This document shows, one piece after another, positions 8,553-18,566 of a stretch of 64,000 bases of DNA. The notes beneath the pieces were generated by a model. That model did not search any database and had not been told where the DNA came from. It was given only the letters and a program-made list of their open reading frames with translations. The position numbers and the translations under genes are program-made. The first letter of the stretch is position 1. Each line of letters opens with the position of its first letter. Origin of the DNA: Peribacillus sp044761665 (GTDB lineage: Bacteria > Bacillota > Bacilli > Bacillales > DSM-1321); assembly GCF_044761665.1 (NCBI RefSeq), contig NZ_JBIWCW010000018.1:5676-69675 (forward strand), read 5' to 3'.

Positions 8553-10055
8553 TCAGAGTATATTGGAAAATAAGCGGGCAAAAGATTCCTTTGATCGTTC
8601 CATTAAGGACCTGTTTTTATAGGAAAGTGGATCAATTCTTTCACAATCCCTTATATCTTCTTGATAATGGGTTACTAAATCATCAATGGAACTGTTCCCC
8701 ATCAAAAAGACATTCACCTCAAAATTCAAATGGAAACTTCGCATATCCATATTCGCCGTTCCTACAGAAGCCATATCCTCATCTACAATGATAATTTTTT
8801 GATGTAAAAATCCTTTTTTGTATAAATACACTTCGACGCCAAATTGAAGAAGTTCACCGAAATAGGAGCGACTCCCATATTGGGTTAAGAAACCATCATT
8901 GACTGCCGGGACCATCAATCGGACTTGAATCCCTTTTAACGCAGCATGCTTCATCGCGGCTTTAATGGCTTGATTCGGCACAAAGTAAGGGCTTGCTATC
9001 CAAACTGATTTGGTTGCACTCGTTATAAGGGAATAATAATAATCACTCATGATTCCCTGCTGCGTATCTGGTCCACTTGCAACCACTTGGACAGCTCCAT
9101 CTCCTTTATCAAACTTGTTCATTTTCGGTCGCTCTTCTAAAACATCTTCTCCACTTACATACTCCCAATCCATCAGGAATACGGTATGAAGCATGTAAAC
9201 CGCTTCTCCTTTAAGAACCATATGGGTATCCCGCCAAAATCCAATGTTTTTGTTTTTTCCCAGGTATTCTTCTCCAACGTTCAGTCCGCCCACAAAACCA
9301 ATCTCTCCATCAACAATGATAATTTTCCGGTGATTTCTAAAATTGAATTTTTGATTAAAAAATCCATGCTTTAACGGAGAGAATGGAAATGCCTTCACGC
9401 CTGCCTCTTTCATGCGATTAATTTCTTTGTGGGCAAGACTTAAGCTACCTGCAGCATCAAAAATGAATAATACTTCTACCCCTCTATTTGCCTTTTCAAT
9501 CAGGATATCTATGATTTCCTTCCCAAGCCTGTCCGACCGAAATATATAATATTCAATATGTATAAATTTTTCCGCTTTCTTTAACTGATTAATGATTTCT
9601 GCAAACGTTTCGTTCCCATTTTTTAAAACCTTTGTTTTGGAAGATGTGCTGATGGTCGTCTCTGAAGCATTCTTTGCAAAATCTGCAAAGGATTGCTGAT
9701 GGTTATTCAAAAATGACAAATCTGGAGCCGATATATCATTGACAAGATTTTTCCATTCTTCTCGATCTTTCCTTCTTTTAGTTTGAAATAAATAACCTTT
9801 TAGATAAAGTTGACCTGAAAACAAATAGAAAATATAGCCGAAAACAGGAAAACAAAAAAGCACATACATCCATAAAAGCGTATCATGAGCAAACCTATTT
9901 TCGAGCATGAGCGAAAACATGGTAATCAGCATAACAACTATGTATAATCCAATAAAAAATAGCTTCACGTCGAAGCTAACAGAACTAAATAAAACCATAT
10001 AAACAGATGCGATCAAAACAAATAAAAATACAATTTCCATTCTTCTTCTTTTCAT
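8553..10055 (-). CDS. cls: Cardiolipin synthase
   Basis: A 500-residue phospholipase D-superfamily enzyme that joins two phosphatidylglycerols to form cardiolipin in the membrane. Two N-terminal membrane helices (about 8-52 and 60-82) precede two HKD motifs: His243, Lys245, Asp250 (HRKIIIVD) and His419, Lys421, Asp426 (HQKIIIVD). The N-terminal PLDNc-type region is present. ATG at 10055 is favoured by AGGAG eight bases upstream; a GTG one codon before is possible. It reads away from exoA's start with only about 75 bases between. Confidence 0.92.
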   Translation of the reverse strand: MKRRRMEIVFLFVLIASVYMVLFSSVSFDVKLFFIGLYIVVMLITMFSLMLENRFAHDTLLWMYVLFCFPVFGYIFYLFSGQLYLKGYLFQTKRRKDREEWKNLVNDISAPDLSFLNNHQQSFADFAKNASETTISTSSKTKVLKNGNETFAEIINQLKKAEKFIHIEYYIFRSDRLGKEIIDILIEKANRGVEVLFIFDAAGSLSLAHKEINRMKEAGVKAFPFSPLKHGFFNQKFNFRNHRKIIIVDGEIGFVGGLNVGEEYLGKNKNIGFWRDTHMVLKGEAVYMLHTVFLMDWEYVSGEDVLEERPKMNKFDKGDGAVQVVASGPDTQQGIMSDYYYSLITSATKSVWIASPYFVPNQAIKAAMKHAALKGIQVRLMVPAVNDGFLTQYGSRSYFGELLQFGVEVYLYKKGFLHQKIIIVDEDMASVGTANMDMRSFHLNFEVNVFLMGNSSIDDLVTHYQEDIRDCERIDPLSYKNRSLMERSKESFARLFSNIL

Positions 10056-10118
10056 CACTCATTCTCCTACTAAAAAATTTATATCTTTATATACCCATAA
10101 ATCATCAAAAAAGAAACA

Positions 10119-10153
10119 AAAACACTTACGAAAAAATAACTCGCAAGTGTTTT
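10119..10153 (-). terminator. Terminator of the glycogen operon
   Basis: A 12-base-pair stem with one mismatch (AAAACACTTGCG arm on the minus strand) and a T run after it, 10 bases past the glgA stop. It separates the glg operon from cls. Confidence 0.85.
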
Positions 10154-10162
10154 GTCAGGGTA

Positions 10163-11599
10163 TTATTTTTTGATTGGAATTAAGTTTTCATATAAATCTA
10201 TATAGTGTGAAGATGAAGAATTCCAACTGAAATCTTCCTTCATGGCGTTTTCAACCAGCTGACGCCACCTTTTCGGTTGGAATTTATACATTCCTACAGC
10301 CTGTTCAATTGTATGAAGCATATCATGAGCGTTATAATTCGTAAAACTAAAACCATTACCTTCCCCTGTAAATTGGTTAAAAGGAATGACTGTATCACGA
10401 AGTCCACCAGTCTCTCTTACCAATGGTAATGCACCATAACGCATGGCTAAAAGTTGACCGATCCCACAAGGTTCAAACTGTGAGGGCATTAAAAATATAT
10501 CAGATCCTGCATAAATCCTTCTAGCCATTCCTTCATCGAAATACGTATTCGTTGAAACTTGATTCGGATATTGCTCAGCTAAATTACGAAATGCCGATTC
10601 ATATTTTTCTTCACCCGTACCTAGTAAAATGAACTGTATGCCCTGACCCATCATTTCATGAAAGACATGTAGGATTAGGTCTATCCCTTTTTGGTCAACC
10701 AATCGTGTCACCATTGATATGACCGGTATCTCATCATTGACCGGGAGATTCAATGTCTCCTGTAAATTACGTTTGTTTTTCATTTTTCCTTCATATGTCG
10801 TAAAAGGTATTGGTAAGTATTCATCTGTCGAAGGATCATAAGATTCATTGTCTATGCCATTTATAATACCCTTAAGATCACCATTTCTTTTACGCAGATA
10901 GCCATCCAATTGCTCTCCATAATAGGGAGTCTGTATCTCTTCTGCATAAGTAGGGCTTACGGTGGTGACATAGTTTGCGAAGGCCAAACCTGCTTTTAGA
11001 TAACTCACATTACCGTGGAACTCAAGACCATCGATATTAAAATACAATTCACTTAAATCAAGTAATTCCGCTAGGACAGTTTTAGGGTAAATACCCTGAT
11101 AGAGTAAATTATGTATGGTGAATACCGTTTTTATATCTTCATATAAAGGATGTTTTTGATAATGTGCTTTTAACAATACACTGACCAATCCTGTCTGCCA
11201 ATCATGGCAGTGGATGATTTCAGGAAGATCTTCTAAAAAAGGAATGGACTCTAATATCGCACGGGAAAAAAAAGCAAATCTCTCACCATCATCAAAATAT
11301 CCATAACTTCCGTGTCGCTTAAAATAATATTCATTATCAAGAAAATAATATGTAATTCCATTGGCTACCAACTTTTCAATTCCGCAAAATTGCTGGCGCC
11401 ACCCTACAGGAACTTCGATACTGGTTACATGTGTCATTTCCTTTTTGATATGAAAGGGAAGATCTTCGAATTTAGGAAGAATGACACTTACATTGATTCC
11501 TTGCTTTTTAAGCGCTTTTGGGAGCGCTCCTATCACGTCTCCAAGCCCTCCCGTTTTAATGAAAGGAGCGCATTCTGAAGCAGCAAATAGAACATTCAT
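10163..11599 (-). CDS. glgA: Glycogen synthase
   Basis: A 478-residue GT5 enzyme that adds glucose from ADP-glucose to growing alpha-1,4-glucan. The N-terminal KTGGLGDVIGALPKAL loop binds ADP-glucose, and the C-terminal PSQFEPCGIGQL motif carries the catalytic-site Glu and Gly residues of GT-B starch synthases. GGAGGTACAGCT precedes the ATG. It is the last gene of glgB-C-D-A; in B. subtilis glgP would follow, but here the operon terminator comes at once. Confidence 0.95.
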   Translation of the reverse strand: MNVLFAASECAPFIKTGGLGDVIGALPKALKKQGINVSVILPKFEDLPFHIKKEMTHVTSIEVPVGWRQQFCGIEKLVANGITYYFLDNEYYFKRHGSYGYFDDGERFAFFSRAILESIPFLEDLPEIIHCHDWQTGLVSVLLKAHYQKHPLYEDIKTVFTIHNLLYQGIYPKTVLAELLDLSELYFNIDGLEFHGNVSYLKAGLAFANYVTTVSPTYAEEIQTPYYGEQLDGYLRKRNGDLKGIINGIDNESYDPSTDEYLPIPFTTYEGKMKNKRNLQETLNLPVNDEIPVISMVTRLVDQKGIDLILHVFHEMMGQGIQFILLGTGEEKYESAFRNLAEQYPNQVSTNTYFDEGMARRIYAGSDIFLMPSQFEPCGIGQLLAMRYGALPLVRETGGLRDTVIPFNQFTGEGNGFSFTNYNAHDMLHTIEQAVGMYKFQPKRWRQLVENAMKEDFSWNSSSSHYIDLYENLIPIKK

Positions 11600-11612
11600 A
11601 GCTGTACCTCCA

Positions 11613-12719
11613 TTAAATAACTTCTGCTTTTTTTATGACAGTAGGTTGTTGAAGACCAATAACTTCTTTATCCCTTGTAATTCTAACTTCTTTATCAGTT
11701 ATAATATTTTCTACAACTGCCCCTTCTTCTATCTCACCTTTTTGCATAATGATACTATTCTTTACGACTGCTCCTTTTTTCACCTTGACGCCCCTAAATA
11801 GAATACTGTTCTCAACCGTACCTTCAATATTACACCCATTGGCTATCAAAGAATTTGTAACTTTAGAAGATTGCGTATATTTGGCCGGTGCTTCATTTTT
11901 AATTTTTGTATAAACGTTCCATGTATCTCCAAAAAAAGAACGGATAACAGAAGGATTCAAGAAGTCCATATTACTCGAATGAAAACTTTCAATAGAATGT
12001 ATAAATGGCATATCTCCCGTGAAATGATAGCCTTTAACAGTTAAACGGTGAAGATTGGCTTTAACCGCATCCTTCAAGAAATCATATTCCCCATTGGCAA
12101 CACAACTCTTAATTAAATTCACCAAAAGGCTTTTGCTGATAATGAAGGTTTCTAGACATACATGGTCCCCCGGTTGAGGTATAGTAAAAAAGCTTATGTC
12201 TGTAATAGCACCATCCGTATTCACTGAACATTTATGGTAAATGGGTTTTTCAATGGATTCCCCCACATAATCCTTATAAACGACAGTGATATCCGCTTTC
12301 TCTTTTTTATGGTAAGCAAGAACATCATTGAAGTCCAATTTACAAACATGACATCCTGGAGATATGATGACTGTATCTGCCTCTGCCCGCTCAAAAAAGC
12401 TGAGATGATCATAAAATTGTTTCATGTCTCCTGTTACCGTCTCATCGGGATGAATAGGGGGCAAAATGAATAATCCACCTGAACGGCGATCTAAGTTCCA
12501 TTCCTTCCCAGATCCTAAATGATCCATGACAGAAAGATATTTTTCTTTTGGAAAGACGGCAACCTTTGAAACGTCTGCATGAATGAAATTTGACATCGTA
12601 AAGTCGATTAGACGATATCGACCGCCAAATGGCACAGAAGCCACATTACGGTGAGCAGTCAATTCTTTTAAATGTTGTTTTTCATTAATTAAATTGATGA
12701 TTCCTAACACATTTTCCAT
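11613..12719 (-). CDS. glgD: GlgD, glucose-1-phosphate adenylyltransferase regulatory subunit
   Basis: A 368-residue paralogue of GlgC. The N-terminal nucleotide-binding GG-x-G-x-R-L signature of GlgC is replaced by NLINEKQHLKELT, as expected for the non-catalytic GlgD subunit, while the PFGGRYRLIDF substrate motif and the C-terminal left-handed beta-helix repeats remain. It partners GlgC to form the ADP-glucose-making complex. I chose ATG at 12719, seven bases after GGGGGG; five more codons could be read upstream. It follows glgC by 18 bases. Confidence 0.92.
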   Translation of the reverse strand: MENVLGIINLINEKQHLKELTAHRNVASVPFGGRYRLIDFTMSNFIHADVSKVAVFPKEKYLSVMDHLGSGKEWNLDRRSGGLFILPPIHPDETVTGDMKQFYDHLSFFERAEADTVIISPGCHVCKLDFNDVLAYHKKEKADITVVYKDYVGESIEKPIYHKCSVNTDGAITDISFFTIPQPGDHVCLETFIISKSLLVNLIKSCVANGEYDFLKDAVKANLHRLTVKGYHFTGDMPFIHSIESFHSSNMDFLNPSVIRSFFGDTWNVYTKIKNEAPAKYTQSSKVTNSLIANGCNIEGTVENSILFRGVKVKKGAVVKNSIIMQKGEIEEGAVVENIITDKEVRITRDKEVIGLQQPTVIKKAEVI

Positions 12720-12737
12720 TGCAACGCCCCCCATGAT

Positions 12738-13904
12738 TTAATTAAGAGTTATCTTTTTTTTATTTGAATCAGTAATGGTCTGGTTTTCACCAATTAAGGT
12801 AATATCGGAAGTCGCTGTAGAATTACCAACAATAGCCCCATCTTCAATAACGCAATTACTTGCTATGATACTTCTTTCAATATGAACGTTATTGCCTATT
12901 GTGACATTCGGCATTATGACAGAATCTTTAATGGTTGAACCATAGCCCACCTGAACATTATAGGATAAGACGGAGTGATCAATTGTGCCATATATCATAC
13001 AGCCTTCGTTCACAAGTGATTGTGTCACTTGTGCTTCTTTCGAAATATATTGTGGCGGATGATTTGCATTACGGGCAAAAATTTTCCATTGTGAGTCATC
13101 CAACTGGAAATTCGGAGTTTCTTCCAATAAATCCATATGGGCTTGCCACAGGCTCTCAACCGTCCCGACATCCTTCCAATATTCATTAAATCGGTAAGCA
13201 TACAGGTTCTTTCTATCTTCCAGCATTTTAGGAATGATATTGCTGCCAAAATCATTTGAAGAATTCGAATCCTTTTCGTCATTTATGAGGTATTTTCTCA
13301 ATGTTTTCCAATTAAAAAGATAAACTCCCATAGAAGCCAGATTACTCTTCGGATACTTAGGCTTTTCATCAAATTGAGTGACTCGGTCACTTTCATTCGT
13401 ATTCATTATGCCGAAGCGACTTGCTTCCTGCCAAGGGACTTGAATCACGGCTATAGTTGCCTCTGCAGATTTTTCGATATGATAGTCCAGCATTTTGCTA
13501 TAGTCCATTTTATAAATATGGTCACCCGATAGGATTAGCACGTGTTCAGGATCGTAATTATCAATATATTGAATGTTTTGGTAAACAGCATTGGCTGTTC
13601 CTTTATACCATTCTCCCCCCTCTTTCCCTTGGTATGGGGGAAGGACGGAAACACCGCCAACATCTAAATCCAGATCCCATGCTTTTCCGTTTCCAACATA
13701 ATCATTTAGTATCAGTGGCTGATATTGAGTTAGCACACCGACTGTATCGATACCAGAATGAGTGCAATTGCTTAACGGAAAATCTATGATTCTATATTTC
13801 CCTCCGAAAGGAACAGCTGGTTTGGCTAATCCTATAGTCAATTCACCTAACCTAGAGCCCTGACCTCCTGCCAATAACATCGCAATCCATTTTTTCGCTC
13901 CCAT
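12738..13904 (-). CDS. glgC: Glucose-1-phosphate adenylyltransferase
   Basis: A 388-residue enzyme making ADP-glucose from ATP and glucose-1-phosphate, the committed step of glycogen synthesis. The N terminus has the active LLAGGQGSRLGELT loop, then PFGGKYRIIDFPLSN and the sugar-binding SGDHIYKMD; the C-terminal third is a left-handed beta-helix (repeats such as NVTIGNNVHIERSIIAS). The ATG overlaps the glgB stop by one base (TAATG), showing translational coupling. Confidence 0.95.
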   Translation of the reverse strand: MGAKKWIAMLLAGGQGSRLGELTIGLAKPAVPFGGKYRIIDFPLSNCTHSGIDTVGVLTQYQPLILNDYVGNGKAWDLDLDVGGVSVLPPYQGKEGGEWYKGTANAVYQNIQYIDNYDPEHVLILSGDHIYKMDYSKMLDYHIEKSAEATIAVIQVPWQEASRFGIMNTNESDRVTQFDEKPKYPKSNLASMGVYLFNWKTLRKYLINDEKDSNSSNDFGSNIIPKMLEDRKNLYAYRFNEYWKDVGTVESLWQAHMDLLEETPNFQLDDSQWKIFARNANHPPQYISKEAQVTQSLVNEGCMIYGTIDHSVLSYNVQVGYGSTIKDSVIMPNVTIGNNVHIERSIIASNCVIEDGAIVGNSTATSDITLIGENQTITDSNKKKITLN

Positions 13905-15844
13905 TAATCGCTCACTCTCCCCGCCCTTTTTTTTGTTTGCTTCATGAAAATTGAAATTCCAAGTGGAGGAACCGTTATATTCATACTGTATCTCTGATTG
14001 TGAAAAGGTTCTTTTTTGACTTGAAGGGGTTCTTGATTGATTTGACCAGACCCTCCAAAATTTAGAGCATCACTGTTAAAGACCTCTATATATTTTCCTT
14101 GAGATGGTACACCGATTCGGTGCTCATAGTGTATCTGTTCTGAAAAATTACAAACGACGATACAATAATCACCTTTTCTCTTTCCTTTTCTCATAAACGT
14201 AAGGATACTTTGGGAACTATTATTTGGTTCTATCCATTCGAACCCCTCTTGATCATGATCCTGTCTCCATAATGATGAAGTTTCCCGGTAAAATTTTTGT
14301 AGCGTTCGAAAGTAAAGAGCTAACTTTGTGTGGGACTCATATTCTAAAAGAAACCAATCCAATTGCTCATCATCTTTCCACTCAATAAACTGTCCAAATT
14401 CTCCGCCCATAAAAAGAAGCTTCTTCCCTGGATGTGTCATGAAATAACCAAGGAGCAAACGTAAATTCGCAAACTTCTGCCAATAGTCTCCAGGCATCTT
14501 GTTCAGTAAAGACCTTTTTCCATGGACGACATCATCATGAGAAAAGGGTAGGATGAAGTTTTCTGAAAAGGCATAATAAAAAGAGAAGGTTAAGAGGTTA
14601 TGATGGTTTGGTCTTTCTAGAGTATCTAGTTTCATGTATCGGAGGATATCATTAGCCCATCCCATATTCCATTTATAATTAAAGCCTAGACCTCCTATAT
14701 TCGTTGGTGAAGTAATTAGGGGTCTATCAGTTGCTTCTTCAGCCATCATTAAAGCATTAGGATATTTATTAAAAACCACTTCATTTAATTTTTTTAAGAA
14801 CTGAATGGCTTCTATGTTCTCTTCACCGCCATATTGATTTTGAAGTTTTTCTGGCAGTGGATTATCATGATTCAGATAAATCATTGAAGAGACGGCATCA
14901 ACTCGAACACCATCGATATGATACACATCCATCCAGAACATCACATTTGAAATTAGAAAGCTATTAACCTCTGGCTTCGTAAAATCGAAATTAAACGTTC
15001 CCCAAATGGGGCGATTCGCCCTATTAAAATCAATTGGTTCAAATAGTGGAGTCCCGTCGAAACGGGCAAGACCATGAGAATCTTTACAAAAGTGAGCAGG
15101 AACCCAATCTAGGATGACACCTATGCCCTTTTGGTGACAGAGGTTAACGAAATATTTAAAATCATTTGGAGAACCATAACGGCTATTTACTGAGTAATAA
15201 CCTGTGACCTGATATCCCCATGATTTATCGAATGGATGTTCCATGATTGCCATTAATTCAATATGAGTAAACCCATTGTCGACTACATACTCAACTAAGC
15301 GATCTGCCAACTCTCGATAGGAATAAAATTCCGACAATTCTGACTGTTTCCATGTGCCTGGGTGCACTTCATAGATTGACATAGGTTTATGATAAACATT
15401 TTCCTTTTTCCTATTGCTTACCCATTTCGAATCATTCCATTCAAAGGTATCCAATCTATGAACGATAGAGGCTGTATTAGGTCTTTTTTCTGAATAAAAT
15501 GCATAAGGGTCTGCCTTGAGAAACCGCTTATTTCCCGGTGAATGTATTTCATATTTATACAAATCACCTTCTTTTAAACCTGGTACAAATAATACCCAGA
15601 TACCGGAATGCTCGATTCGTTTCATACTATGGTCAGTACCATTCCAATCATTAAAATTCCCAACTACTGACACTTTCTTGGCATGAGGTGCCCAAACTGC
15701 GAATCTTACACCTTCTTTACCTGATGATGTTAGAATGTGTGCCCCAAGCATTTTATAGCTTTCATAAAGAGTACCTTCATGAAATAAATATAAATCGAAG
15801 TCACTTGGATAACTTTCTTCTAGCTGGCCAATCATTGTCTTCAT
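13904..15844 (-). CDS. glgB: 1,4-alpha-glucan branching enzyme
   Basis: A 646-residue GH13 enzyme that cuts alpha-1,4 chains and re-attaches them as alpha-1,6 branches. An N-terminal CBM48-like domain (VRFAVWAPHAKKVSVVG) leads to the (beta/alpha)8 barrel, where the catalytic residues stand in DGVRVDAVSSM (nucleophile Asp), MMAEEATD (acid Glu) and LPFSHDDVVHGK (transition-state Asp/His). The final 90 residues form the C-terminal beta domain. GGAGGCGGATAA precedes the ATG. It is the first gene of the glg operon. Confidence 0.95.
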   Translation of the reverse strand: MKTMIGQLEESYPSDFDLYLFHEGTLYESYKMLGAHILTSSGKEGVRFAVWAPHAKKVSVVGNFNDWNGTDHSMKRIEHSGIWVLFVPGLKEGDLYKYEIHSPGNKRFLKADPYAFYSEKRPNTASIVHRLDTFEWNDSKWVSNRKKENVYHKPMSIYEVHPGTWKQSELSEFYSYRELADRLVEYVVDNGFTHIELMAIMEHPFDKSWGYQVTGYYSVNSRYGSPNDFKYFVNLCHQKGIGVILDWVPAHFCKDSHGLARFDGTPLFEPIDFNRANRPIWGTFNFDFTKPEVNSFLISNVMFWMDVYHIDGVRVDAVSSMIYLNHDNPLPEKLQNQYGGEENIEAIQFLKKLNEVVFNKYPNALMMAEEATDRPLITSPTNIGGLGFNYKWNMGWANDILRYMKLDTLERPNHHNLLTFSFYYAFSENFILPFSHDDVVHGKRSLLNKMPGDYWQKFANLRLLLGYFMTHPGKKLLFMGGEFGQFIEWKDDEQLDWFLLEYESHTKLALYFRTLQKFYRETSSLWRQDHDQEGFEWIEPNNSSQSILTFMRKGKRKGDYCIVVCNFSEQIHYEHRIGVPSQGKYIEVFNSDALNFGGSGQINQEPLQVKKEPFHNQRYSMNITVPPLGISIFMKQTKKRAGRVSD

Positions 15845-16052
15845 TTATCCGCCTCCATCAACATGAACAAAATAAACTCGGTAGCATATTCAATTCCATA
15901 ATTACCAGTTCATATATATATTCGTTAAAAATGGGATTTATCCTTCATACAGAGGCGATATATTGTAATAAATGCCCTTTATTATCATTTTCGAAACATA
16001 TAAATGGAACCACAACCAATAAATGTTATTTTTATTATCGGAAAATGATTTA

Positions 16053-16077
16053 AGCCCTTCCCTAATCGGAAAGAGCT
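16053..16077 (-). terminator. Hairpin after the GH15 gene
   Basis: A 10-base-pair stem with several G-U pairs and a 5-base loop, 25 bases past the GH15 stop on the minus strand. The U tract is weak, so some readthrough into glgB is possible. Confidence 0.55.
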
Positions 16078-16101
16078 AAACAAATGATATAAGAAATCAT
16101 C

Positions 16102-17115
16102 TTACTTGATTTGTTCATTTTGCAACATGTTGGTTTTTTCCAAAAACAAATACGATAATGATACTGACCAAGCTAATGGGGTATTTCCGTTAGGAATATT
16201 ACTTCCTCCAATATATAATTCTGGCACTTCCCAATTCAAAGGTATGATCTTTTTTGTTTTGTCAATGTAGTCCATTGCCTTGTTAACCATACCTAATTCG
16301 AGGTAACAAAGACCAATCCAAGGTAGGCCGAAGCACCATTCGGCTTCTTGGCCATCATTATAATAAAGATCCCTCTCATAACGGATACAACCGTGGGCTC
16401 TTTCAAGACGGTCAGTAACATTCTCCAATATTTTCAGGGCTATATTACGGTCAACAAGACGGTATGGATAAATTAACGATAATAGGGCGAGATCGGTTTC
16501 TTTCGTATAGCTTTCTCTCGGAAGCAGGAAACGAAGTGCCTCCTCCCCCTTCTTGATTAATTCTTCCTTTACATTGACAAGCATTTTCACGGAAGTTAAA
16601 CCAGCTACACAAGCTCCAATGCTCGATGCATGTATTTCTATATTTTCTTCCCACATGCCATTATCGCCAGCCTGCCAATATTGAAGGCACTCCAAATAAT
16701 CGACCAACTTTTGAACAATTTGTAAGTCATGTTCATCTCTTAAGACCTTTTGTCCGTTCCGATAACCTTCTCCGACACCCCATAAGAATGCTCCAATTGC
16801 ATCATTCTGGGCATGCCCCCATTCGACTGGAAGTTCCTTAAGGTCAGTTGAGTATCTTGCATGAATATATTCAAAAAGATACTGGGGTTTCTTTTTGGTA
16901 TGAATGTCTATCTTCCACTCATACGTACGAAAAATATCAAATAAGGCATGGTAGGCCTTCATATAACGGTCAGATGTATCATTCACAAAAGGTAACACTG
17001 TATAAACTACGTCCCGAATCCACACATAATTATAATCTTCCGAAATACTAGCCGTATATGCTCCATTAGAAAGACGCATACGATCAAGAACATCTAAGGC
17101 ACCATTTATATTCAT
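16102..17115 (-). CDS. Glycoside hydrolase family 15 (glucoamylase-like) protein
   Basis: A 337-residue (alpha/alpha)6-barrel protein. GH15 hallmarks are visible: YVWIRDVVYTVLPF near residue 30, the general-acid region PVEWGHAQNDAIGAFLWG, WEENIEIHASSIGACVAGL and the C-terminal base region EAEWCFGLPWIGLCYLE. It has no signal peptide, so it acts inside the cell, and it lacks the N-terminal beta-sandwich of secreted glucoamylases. Its place directly upstream of glgBCDA in the same direction suggests hydrolytic release of glucose from glycogen or maltodextrin, in the position where a phosphorylase might be expected. Substrate is inference. AGGTGTTTAATTA precedes the ATG. Confidence 0.8.
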   Translation of the reverse strand: MNINGALDVLDRMRLSNGAYTASISEDYNYVWIRDVVYTVLPFVNDTSDRYMKAYHALFDIFRTYEWKIDIHTKKKPQYLFEYIHARYSTDLKELPVEWGHAQNDAIGAFLWGVGEGYRNGQKVLRDEHDLQIVQKLVDYLECLQYWQAGDNGMWEENIEIHASSIGACVAGLTSVKMLVNVKEELIKKGEEALRFLLPRESYTKETDLALLSLIYPYRLVDRNIALKILENVTDRLERAHGCIRYERDLYYNDGQEAEWCFGLPWIGLCYLELGMVNKAMDYIDKTKKIIPLNWEVPELYIGGSNIPNGNTPLAWSVSLSYLFLEKTNMLQNEQIK

Positions 17116-17493
17116 TAATTAAACACCTCCGAGCGATTTGCTTATTCACATTGTTAACAGGTATACGGTTTTTAAACATCACCTTTCAATTAAAGCGCTT
17201 ACAATACGAAAATTATCTACTATAGAATATGTAATTCAAAGCAGAATTGATAATCAGGCACCCCTTTTCTTTTACAAAAAGAAACTCAGTAAGGATATCA
17301 CCCTAATAGTTATATCGACCTATTTTCAAAACATTTAGCACTTTTCTTATTTTTTCTAAAATAAAACTGGTTATGTCATTAAAAGAAAGCTTCCCGCAAG
17401 CCAAGTAAAGAGGGGTGCAATCCCTCCTCCCAGTCACAATCAGTAAATGCACCACCTTTTTCCTTGCCCATAAATTTCTCATAATTATGTATT
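17116..17493. other. Intergenic stretch upstream of the GH15 gene
   Basis: About 380 bases between the mug stop and the GH15 start. It should carry the GH15 promoter. One open frame runs through the left part on the minus strand, but it lacks a good ribosome site and does not look protein-like, so I do not call a gene. Confidence 0.4.
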
Positions 17494-18000
17494 TCACTCT
17501 TTCAATAGCTCAGGTAATTCTCGATAAATCTCAATAATATCCTCTATCTTCATCCTAACCAAACCACTTGAGGATGGAGCTACAAATTCCATAGTGTCCT
17601 GCGATAAGGAATCTTCCTGTAATCCCCATGGAACGTTCCGTTTTTGTCGATACTCTTGATATACACCCTTACCGACGAAACAAACTAGTTTAGGTTTATA
17701 AACTTTGATTTTTTCAAGCAGTTGCTTTCTTCCTTCTTTATACTCTTCTTTTGTGATATCCACAGCACCTTTAGTCGGTCTAGAAACTATATTAGTAAAC
17801 CCATACCCTAATTCTAATAAAGTGAAATCTTCAGAAGGATGATATTTTCTACTTGTTAATTCTGACTCAAAGAGAATTTTCCAGAATCGATTATTCGGAT
17901 TAGCATAATGATGTCCTGTCTGACCAGAACGAATACTAGGATTGAAACCAACAAATAAAATATCCAGGTTTCTCTTTAAATGATCGGGAATGCTATGCAT
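17494..18000 (-). CDS. mug: G/U mismatch-specific DNA glycosylase (Mug family)
   Basis: A 168-residue uracil-DNA-glycosylase-superfamily protein of family 2. The active-site motif GFNPSIRSGQTGHHYA contains the Asn of Mug enzymes that positions water, followed by NPNNRFWKIL; the second motif lies in APSSSGLVRM near the C terminus and intercalates into DNA. It removes uracil or ethenocytosine from G mispairs. Length is typical. It is single-gene by context. Confidence 0.88.
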   Translation of the reverse strand: MHSIPDHLKRNLDILFVGFNPSIRSGQTGHHYANPNNRFWKILFESELTSRKYHPSEDFTLLELGYGFTNIVSRPTKGAVDITKEEYKEGRKQLLEKIKVYKPKLVCFVGKGVYQEYRQKRNVPWGLQEDSLSQDTMEFVAPSSSGLVRMKIEDIIEIYRELPELLKE

Positions 18001-18350
18001 TGTAAAACTCCTTTTATATGTACACTTATCTCTATAATATTATTGTACAAAACCGCATAATATTTAACTACCTTTTCGGATGTTTTGTTTATGGAAAATC
18101 TTTCAAAAAACTTACAAAGGATATAGTTTTAGACTTTTTTTCTTAAGCCAGAATCAAATTTTCTGGCCACTGGCATTCTTGAGTTGAGGCTCCATTTCTC
18201 ATATAAACTATATTAAATTCGTTTACGAGTCTAAAATTATCTGATACTGCGTACTTTATAATTCCGAACAGTAAAGAAACAGCCAACATATAGAAGACTG
18301 TTTCTATTTATAGTTAATGGAGTGCTATCCAGTTTACGTGTGATATCATA
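18001..18350. other. Intergenic stretch between mug and a small hypothetical gene
   Basis: About 350 AT-rich bases. A minor hairpin (CCAGAA...TTCTGG near 18161-18179) and the terminator at 18276-18304 are the only structures I see; no reading frame is convincing. Confidence 0.4.
18276..18304 (-). terminator. Hairpin after the 71-residue gene
   Basis: Seven-base-pair GAAACAG stem followed by TTTACT on the minus strand, about 47 bases beyond the stop. Confidence 0.5.
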
Positions 18351-18566
18351 TTAATCTTCATCTTTTTTATTGTGTTTTTTCTTTTTACAAGTATCATCAT
18401 GGCGACACTTGTCCTCTTCTCTTTTCTTAAGTGCGGCATTGAACTTATTATCGATCGTAAAGAAATATCCTGGAAATACCTCTATAATAATAGAATCGCC
18501 AGACTGAAACTGCGCAAGAATCTTTCCCAAATTGAGTTTATTAGAACCCTTGGAAAAAATGGACAT
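18351..18566 (-). CDS. Small basic hypothetical protein
   Basis: A 71-residue protein that I do not recognise. Residues 1-48 look folded (QFQSGDSIIIEVFPGYFFTIDNK could be two beta strands), and the last 20 residues are very rich in Lys, His and acidic residues with two Cys (CRHDDTC), perhaps a metal site. GGGGGTC lies a few bases before the ATG. No conserved neighbours point to a function. Confidence 0.5.
   Translation of the reverse strand: MSIFSKGSNKLNLGKILAQFQSGDSIIIEVFPGYFFTIDNKFNAALKKREEDKCRHDDTCKKKKHNKKDED

Noticed and set aside
17303..17497. 64-codon frame starting on the mug stop codon
   Set aside because: GTG overlaps the stop but there is no ribosome site, and the product has no fold-like pattern.
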